The translations under genes and the position numbers were made by a program. The notes beneath the pieces are model-generated. The model searched no databases, was not told the DNA's origin, and saw only the letters and a list, made by a program, of their open reading frames with translations. A stretch of DNA of 64,000 nucleotides from positions 2,046,001 through 2,110,000 of the forward strand of contig KV748176.1 of the NCBI GenBank assembly GCA_001692895.1. The letters are read 5' to 3'. Origin of the DNA: Cenococcum geophilum 1.58 (lineage: Eukaryota > Ascomycota > Dothideomycetes > Gloniales > Gloniaceae). This document shows, piece by piece, positions 58,087-64,000 of the stretch (position 1 is the first letter of the stretch; each line of letters opens with the position of its first letter).

Positions 58087-58589
58087 GAAGAGGTCAATAT
58101 AGCCCGGTTTTAAAAACAAACTCACCCTTTTTAAGGCTGTATCTCGCCCCCTAATAGACTAAATAGATAATTAAAATTTTAAAAATACAATAAAGAAATA
58201 GCTTAGAATTCAATTGCATTAGGAACTAAGGCCGTAGCTACTAGGTTGGCCCCGTTGTAGCTAGTTAAAGTTAATATAGGCTTAAAAAGTGGCCCGGTTT
58301 ACACCGGGCACACGCCCATAATCTCTTAGACGCTTCGCTGAGGAATTCGAGGGTGCAGGGGGGGTTAGTTGGTCAGCCAAAATCCACCAGTTTCCACCAG
58401 CGCCGTAACATACATAGTAGTTAGTAATTATCACGAGTCTTAGCATGGTATTGATGCAGGAGGACCTACCTGGTAACGCCTAGATTGCTTTCTACCATCG
58501 TTTCTGTCACTCCTGTTGTCAATATTAGCCTATCGTAAGTCTTAGTATGGTGTTGAGTTACTATCCTGCTGTGTATTTTCTGTTCCTTC
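58087..58589. other. Non-coding region left of hAT-2
   Basis: 58,106-58,308 begins GCCCGGTTTTAAAAAC and ends AAGTGGCCCGGTTTACACCGGGC, suggesting a small element with imperfect inverted ends. The word CGCCCATAA.TTCTT.GACGCTTCG at 58,313-58,336 is also present at 40,319-40,343. No gene. Confidence 0.35.
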
Positions 58590-60020
58590 CTTCTACGGCC
58601 GCCTTAACTGCCTATTTACTATCTTAATTACGCCTTCCTTGTCCCGCAATCCTACTGCCATTAAAGCTCTAATTATATTAGATTGTAGTTGTGTGCAATT
58701 AGGAGTAAGAAGTAAGCTAGTAAGGCTAAATATTTGTCTAAGTTCTAACAATATTAGTAGAATAGTCATTAAATCGAGAGCTATGCGAGCGAGTTGTGGA
58801 TATTAAGTCCCATTTACTCTAACTCGCTAATAGGCAATTAGATCCGTATATTAAACGTCTTTAAGGTAACCTGCTTATACTAGCCAATTATTATACTTAT
58901 TGTAATCTTCTATAGATATAGGCTGAGCGAAGCTGCTGGTAAAATAGTTATCGATTTTAGATAAGGGGACGCGCCGCTGTTTTAGAACCTCGCCGTTAGT
59001 AACTAATTTAATCGGAAAGAATTTATATTTAAGCCATAGATCGCGAATAGCTTGCTTAGCTGCTTTCTTTTAACTAGCTTATCCTTTACCTATCTAGTAT
59101 TTATTAGCAAACGTCCATTTAATTAATGGATTAAGGACCGTGACAGCAATATAGGCAGGCGAACAATTAGTAAGTTGGTAGTATTCGGTCAGCTTTAGCC
59201 AAGCTACATTAATATTATGGCGGAAGTAAGGCTCTAGGTGGTGTTTGTACTCTATTTTAAAGCGTTTAAATTAATTAAGTAGATACTTAAAAATAGGAAG
59301 GACCTCCTATAAGGATCTAAATTTACCTATATTAATTAGTTCACGATAGAAATTAATAACGTTAGTTTATATATACCTTCCTTTAAGCGTCTTCTTAGTC
59401 GCTTTATAGTAATCTAAAGAGGCTTTAGAATAGCCTAATATTTAGTTAATATAGCCCAATTATCCTCTATTAGGTAGTTCTTAATAATATTAGGCTCTTT
59501 ACGGACTCTTATAGGTAGATCCTTTATACCGTTCTTAGTAACCTTAGCCTAGTATATTATCTATTTAACAACTTTATTACTAATAAGGCGATTAATAGAG
59601 TTTCGAAGCTTAATAGCTTGTTTAATTACTAATTCTATAAAGTTCTAGCGCGTCTCTACTAGCTTAATTAGAAAAAGCTTAGTAGCGATTTACAATACGT
59701 CATCTTTAAGCTCTAGATCTTAAAGCTTAAGAAGCTTTTTAATACATTACTTAGAGTTAAATATCCAAAAAATATTATTATAAAGCTTACTAATAGGTTT
59801 AATCTTCCTCTAAGCTAATATCTGCTAGAGAACCTTATCCTTATTCTCTTCTTCCTTATCTAGAGTCCTTAAATCTGCGCTAAAAAGCAGTATATAAGCG
59901 ACTAGATTAATAATATAGCCTATATAACGAAGGCGATGATATAGTAGATTAAATCCAAACTTAATAGAGAGTTTGTTAATATAGATGTTATTATTATTTA
60001 CGTTATCCGCTATAAAGTAG
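58590..60020 (-). pseudogene. hAT-2 transposase, C-terminal half
   Basis: Begins with GYFIADNVNNNN (family form GYFxxDNAxxND), followed by LLYHRLRYIGYIINL (RRLRCxGHxINL). The middle block has LTEYYQLTNCSPAYI (family KYYxxTDxSPxYxA). Near 58,770-58,600 the dimerisation part reads YPQLARIALDLMTILLIL and then LLLTPN. Substitutions such as H to Y and D to N, plus stops, are RIP-type. hAT assignment is firm. Confidence 0.85.
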
Positions 60021-60353
60021 CCGACCTACATCGGCAAAATATGGTACCCTTTCAATGGCCTCAATGGTTGGTGGTTGACGCAATTGGCGCGCAGTTGAGG
60101 TCATTTGGCAACTCGACCGACTAGCCTATGTCGTGTTTTTTTGACACGCAGCCTGCGCGCAGCCTGCGCGCAACCTGCCAGCAATCTGCGCATTTGGCAA
60201 CCACAATTATATTTACCTCTTTTATACTAATAGCATATTTTAAATAAATAAAAGCTATTTTAAAGCTATTTATAAGGCTAGCAAAGTAAATAATATTATT
60301 TTAGATAATTTAATATAGTATAGCGATGGTTCTCTTCTACCTATCTATCTATT

Positions 60354-60620
60354 GACTTACCTACCTGCCTATCTACCTACCTGCCTGCATCGCCTACCTG
60401 TCTGCATTGCCTACCTGTCTACATCGCCTACCTGTTTGCATCTGCCTACCTGTCTATATCTGCCTACCCGTCAGCATCTGCCTACCTGTCTGCATCTGCT
60501 TGCCTGTCTGCATCTGCCTACCTGTCTGCATCTGCTTGCCTGTCTGCATCTGCTTACCTGTCTGTATCTGCCTACCTGTCTGCATCTGCCTACCCGTCAG
60601 CATCTCCCTGTTTGTGCCTA
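60354..60620. repeat. 18-bp minisatellite
   Basis: About 14 units of TCTGCATCTGCCTACCTG with variants. Open in more than one frame (a repeated CICLPV hexapeptide in one), which follows from the unit length being a multiple of three. Not evidence of a gene. Confidence 0.85.
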
Positions 60621-60683
60621 CCTGTCTGTGCTACCTTGATTCGATCAATCGATCGAATCGTTTATAGTGTTCGCTGGCTAGTC

Positions 60684-61050
60684 GTTGTCGTCTGGTTCTG
60701 GCGACGGTCGTCTGGTTCTAGCGACGGTTGTCTGGTTCTGGTAACGGTCGTCTGGCTCTGGTAACGGTCGTCTGGTTCTGGCGATGGTCGTCTGGTTTTG
60801 GCGACAGTCGTCTGACTCTGGAGACGGTCGTCTGGTTCTGGCGACGGTCGTCTGGCTCTAGCGACGGTCGTCTGGCTCTGGCGACGGTCGTCTGGTTCTG
60901 GTAACGGTCGTCTGGTTCTGGCGACGGTCGTCTGGTTCTAGCGACAGTTGTCTGGCTCTGGCGATAGTCGTCTGGCTCTGACGACGATTGTCTGGTTCTG
61001 GCGACGGTCGTCTGGTTCTAGCGATAGTCATCTAGTTCTAGCAACGGTCC
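60684..61050. repeat. 20-bp minisatellite
   Basis: About 18 units of GTCGTCTGGTTCTGGCGACG with scattered C/T and G/A variation. Confidence 0.88.
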
Positions 61051-61177
61051 TCTGCTGGCTGCCGTTCTAGTGCCTCCCTAGGTAGGGAGGATGTAAGGAA
61101 GGAAGGGTAAAAAATAAGGCGGCTACATAGGCAGAGACACGTGTAGACGCTATCGGGAATATAGCGGGGACCCGATG

Positions 61178-61470
61178 CAGAGCAGAGCCTCTGTACGTAG
61201 AGCTTCGTATAGAGCTTCGTATAGAGCTTCGTGTAGAGCTTTATGCAAAGCTTCGTACAGAGCTTCGTGTAGAGCTTCGTGCAGAGCCTCGTGTAGAGCT
61301 TCGTGTAAAGCTTTATGCAGAGCTTCGTATAGAGCTTCGTATAGAGCTTCGTATAGAGCTTCGTGTAGAGCTTCGTGTAGAGCTTCGTGTAGAGCTTCGT
61401 GTAGAGCTTCGTGTAGAGCTTCGTGCAGAGCTTCGTGTAGAGCTTCGTGCAGAGCCTCGTGCAGAGCCTC
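61178..61470. repeat. 12-bp minisatellite
   Basis: About 24 units of AGAGCTTCGTGT (variants GTAT, GTGC). It produces a spurious open frame with a repeated ASCR/ASYR tetrapeptide. Confidence 0.88.
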
Positions 61471-61509
61471 TAAGTAATAAGACTATGTAAGATTATATAA
61501 GATTACGTA

Positions 61510-61720
61510 ATTAGCATATAACTTTACCTTAATTGCATGTCAAGGAATATACAGTTAGCTTTTAAAGTTATTAAGTAGGTTAACTGCGTGTTAAGGAATA
61601 TGCAGTTAGCTTTTAAAGTTGTCAAGTTATTTAATTGCGTATTAAGTTAGTTAAATTATATATTAAGTTAGTTAATTGCGTGTTAAGTTGGTTAAATTGC
61701 ATGTTAATTACGCGAAACGC
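61510..61720. repeat. Tandem repeats of 50-bp and ~20-bp units
   Basis: Two ~50-bp units (AAGGAATATGCAGTTAGCTT followed by TTAAAGTTGTCAAG) pass into shorter units of GTTAATTGCGTGTTAAGTTA type. Confidence 0.7.
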
Positions 61721-61763
61721 GCCACACAAAGTCTACTTAAATCTCATCCTGCGAATATTTTCC

Positions 61764-62740
61764 CGATGTACCGCTTACCAATTCCGAACTTAGTAAGGAT
61801 TTTCTTAACGCTAGCTACAATATTAATGCCTAGATATCGCTCTTCTTAAAGAGGAAGCGCTAAAAGGAAGGAACGGTGCTAGTTTTTTTCATCTATAAAA
61901 TAAATAACAATTCCTATATAGTAGTTAGTAAGTAATATAATAAAGGCCTAAAAGCTAAGCTTATTAAGTAGTAATAAATAATTACAAGACATCTAAAGAT
62001 TAAAGGATAGATAAATCTTGCCTGGAGCTCTATATAGTAGAGTAGTAACTACTTCCTTATGTTAATTAAACTTAGTAATTATTAGCTCTCTTATTATCTA
62101 ATAAGTAGGTAGAAGGCCTGCGATTAATATAGCTTAATTAGCGTACCCTATAAGATTATAAAATATACTGCTTTTAAGCTTATAAAATGGAATATTGTCG
62201 CGTATAACCTATCGCATTAAAAGCTAAGTAAAACGATCCGGACTAAGGCTCTAGATAATAGTATTTATTTAGGCTTAATCCTCTAGCTTATTAGCTTAAA
62301 GATATAGCTGTTTAAAGACTAATTGTCCTAGCTTTACTTTCTTTCTAGGACCGTTACTAATATCGTGTTTTTCTAGCATGTGCTTAGAATAATTAGCAGT
62401 GCTTAAATCTAGATATATATGTCGTATATAGGCCTTCTTTTTATAGCAGATTTTGCAGAGCTAATACCGCCTACTAGTTTTGCTATGCCTAATATCGTAT
62501 CTATACTGCTATATAGGCTCGCAACGTCTGCCTACCGTTAAATAAGGAATATACTAGCTAAGAATGCGCTTCTAATTAACTTCTATATAGTCTTCTAGCT
62601 AAGGATCGGTGGTAGACGCATTGGTATTGCTATCTAAGCTATAAGCGTGCTAGAGGTTAGTAGGGACGGTAGGATTAGAACGAGCTATAGAGAGTATTAA
62701 GGTATTTATTTGGCCATTATTTAACGCATTAAAAGCCATG
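61764..62740 (-). pseudogene. hAT-2 transposase, N-terminal half with BED-type zinc finger
   Basis: Opens MAFNALNNGQINTLIL at about 62,740. A BED-like finger is readable (LCKICYKKKAYIRHIYLDLS followed by ANYSKHMLEKH), giving the C-x2-C...H-x3/4-H pattern near 62,470-62,370. Next come RWVIRDNIPF-type text (seen as R.VIRDNIPFYKL), KEVVTTLLYRAPGKIYLSF and GINIVASVKKILTKFGI, the normal hAT progression up to the DN motif. The frame is then cut by the tandem arrays. Confidence 0.85.
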
Positions 62741-63160
62741 GTAGTAATAAAATTAATATTATTAGTGGGCAAGTCTAGTAGTAAAACTCTTCTTACCTAC
62801 TAAGACTCCGGCGATAATGCAATACTATAAACAATAGGTAATGCTCGGGTAAACCTTTTTTAGTAAAGGGGGTTAAGAAAAATAAAGTCTAGAGCATTAT
62901 TATATATTATATTTAGTATATTTCTATATAATATTAAAAGTTTTAATATTTTTAATTCAACTAGGACTTCTATATTAATTGAATTGCCAAGCTAGCAAGC
63001 TCTCAGTTAATTAAATTGATTAAGTCTTTGTTGGTTACACAAGGGGATATCACGTAGCTACGGTTCGTAGATAGTATGATGATTGTTGTTCTTTTGTTTT
63101 GATTGATGATTCTTAAGAAAGGGGTGAGGAACTTAAGGTTCCTCACCACGCTAGTGCCGC
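62741..63160. other. A+T-rich flank with a 10-bp-arm palindrome
   Basis: No gene. GGTGAGGAAC-TTAAG-GTTCCTCACC at about 63,124-63,148 is a short perfect inverted repeat. The region passes from RIPped DNA to normal composition around 63,050. Confidence 0.45.
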
Positions 63161-63163
63161 GGC

Positions 63164-63228
63164 GGCACGTGACGGCAACTTGCCGCACGTAACGGCAACT
63201 TGCCACACGTGACGGTAATATGCCTCAT
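63164..63228. repeat. Three 20-bp repeats with CACGTG cores
   Basis: GCACGTGACGGCAACTTGCC, then GCACGTAACGGCAACTTGCC, then ACACGTGACGGTAATATGCC, just upstream of the proline-rich ORF. CACGTG is a generic bHLH-type binding core, so a promoter role is possible. Confidence 0.65.
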
Positions 63229-63262
63229 ATGGTGACCCCTTGCCTTTATTCCCAACAGGAGG

Positions 63263-64000
63263 ATGGCTCCAAAGACGCGGGCGACTACAGAAAGGAAGGA
63301 ACGGAAGAGAAAGAAGAAGGAACGGACCTCTTTTACAGACGACCTGAATCCTTTCTCTCCGCTATTACAGCCTCCTTTACAGCCTTCTCTACCGTCTCGT
63401 TCACCAACTCCAACTCCAACCCCCCCCCCCTAAATCGCCGCTCCTACCATACCCAGCTGCATCTCCTCCATTAATACCTTCGCCATCGCCTTCGCCTTCG
63501 CCTTTGCCTCCGCCTTCACCAAACCTAGCCCCTAGCTTTATAACGATATCCTCCCGTATAAGCTTATACACGAACTAGCCCCATTAACGTCTCTCCCCAA
63601 TAAAACTCGCTAGTGCCGGTTTCTACCATCTAATCTTTAACGACGACTATAAGGATTTTATGTAATGCCCTTTCTATAGTATACAGAAGTGTAGCTAGAA
63701 CGATATAGACTACTCTATTAAAGAGTTAATAACAGAGCATAACAACAATTGCTCGTGGCCAAAACTCAAAGCCGACTTCCACAACTATCTTATGCCTGCG
63801 CCTACACCTAAGCTTAAGCCTAAGTCTAAGCCTAAGCCTACGCCTATACCTACGCCTACTATACCTAATATACCTCAGCTATTACCTAAGCCTACGCCTA
63901 TACCTACTACACCTCAGATACCTCAGATACCTTAGAAACCGCTTCCAAGCCCTATACCTCGGCTATTACCAAAACGCAGACCACTACCTTAATCGCCACA
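63263..64000 (+). pseudogene. Proline-rich, lysine-rich coding remnant, runs off the window
   Basis: ATG at 63263 opens MAPKTRATTERKERKRKKKE, then SFTDDLNPFSPLLQPPL and a TPTPT tract. The frame stops at TAA (63431-63433) right after an 11-C run. Shifting by one base continues with PKSPLLPYPAASPPLIPSPS and further text (SIKELITEHNNNCSWPKLK) before a P-K-P-T-P repeat region at about 63,795-63,940. It looks like the 5' part of a transposon gag or accessory gene, or a disordered host protein. Not recognised; the frameshift may be real or a homopolymer sequencing error. Confidence 0.5.

Larger units (their letters stand above)
60021..61763. repeat. Composite tandem-repeat insertion within hAT-2
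   Basis: A 1.74-kb block of successive, unrelated tandem arrays: 11-bp (about 60,147-60,190), 18-bp (60,354-60,620), 20-bp (60,684-61,050), 12-bp (61,178-61,470) and 20-50-bp (61,530-61,710) units. It lies in the middle of one transposase gene. CATTTGGCAAC occurs on both sides of the 11-bp array. Base composition is balanced and the block lacks the flanking RIP bias. Confidence 0.75.
58590..62740 (-). mobile_element. hAT-2 transposase gene, split by a tandem-repeat insertion
   Basis: Minus-strand hAT transposase in two pieces: N-terminal half 62,740-61,764 and C-terminal half 60,020-58,590, separated by about 1.74 kb of tandem arrays. Terminal inverted repeats and a target duplication could not be located, so the element ends are open. 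The halves meet exactly at the family's conserved (I)GYF.xDN point. It differs from hAT-1. Confidence 0.8.

Noticed and set aside
60352..60667. Two overlapping plus-strand open frames rich in Cys, Leu, Pro (95 and 86 codons)
   Set aside because: They are by-products of the 18-bp minisatellite, whose unit length is a multiple of three; no start context or non-repeat coding flank.
61175..61477. 100-codon plus-strand frame of repeated ASCR/ASYR
   Set aside because: Translation of the 12-bp minisatellite; no unique sequence.
60021..61763. CRISPR-like array
   Set aside because: Units are contiguous minisatellites without unique spacers, in eukaryotic transposon DNA.

Overview
The window looks like a heterochromatic, possibly subtelomeric, block from a filamentous ascomycete (Pezizomycotina) with active repeat-induced point mutation (RIP). 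Nearly all of it is A+T-rich, strongly TpA-biased, and made of transposable elements whose CAA/CAG/TGG codons have become TAA/TAG/TGA while CpG-containing words survive. Chromodomain Ty3/Gypsy elements, Ty1/Copia, Fot1/pogo, hAT and a LINE derivative are all present. Only one ordinary host gene is convincing. No species is assigned.

Layout. Positions 1-37,230 form one nested stack. A plus-strand chromovirus here called Gypsy-A (copy 2, 3' LTR 36862-37230) was invaded by a minus-strand Gypsy-B (5' LTR 30199-30467) and by a hAT element (31060-36224). Gypsy-B's other LTR was invaded by a second Gypsy-A (copy 1). That copy received a Copia (275-~5,300), a Fot1 element (5770-7819) and a third Gypsy, Gypsy-C (8036-16078). 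A later inversion of 18,017-23,513 split both Gypsy-A copy 1 and Gypsy-B; undoing it restores both elements and gives an uninterrupted integrase C-terminus. The hAT itself hosts an ORF1-only LINE (33333-35452) and a 124-bp solo LTR (35905-36028). Further right lie a Gypsy gag remnant (37,231-39,400) and a palindromic element (39763-40102).

Positions 40,200-43,380 form a G+C-balanced island. It holds an intact, spliced, un-RIPped DUF6594-type membrane-protein gene (41631-43024) and a decayed minus-strand ORF.

Positions 43,383-55,818 are Gypsy-A copy 3 (minus strand, TSD GGAGA). It hosts a complete plus-strand Copia-2 (48933-55390, TSD ATAGA), which in turn hosts an un-RIPped solo LTR (52024-52216, TSD TAACT). 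To the right are a Gypsy-B LTR (56466-56714), a well-preserved solo Copia LTR (57544-57759, TSD GATGT), two long hairpin elements, and a hAT transposase (58,590-62,740) split by about 1.7 kb of several unrelated tandem arrays. A proline-rich coding remnant runs off the window end.

Most interesting points: (1) Gypsy-B carries, between pol and its 3' LTR, a long third ORF whose C-terminal part has the motif layout of a 2-oxoglutarate/Fe(II) dioxygenase. (2) The inversion can be solved to the base-pair scale from matching element halves. (3) Clustered ACGCGT boxes lie in the Copia-2 LTRs. All domain calls were made by eye from translated sequence; no database search was run.
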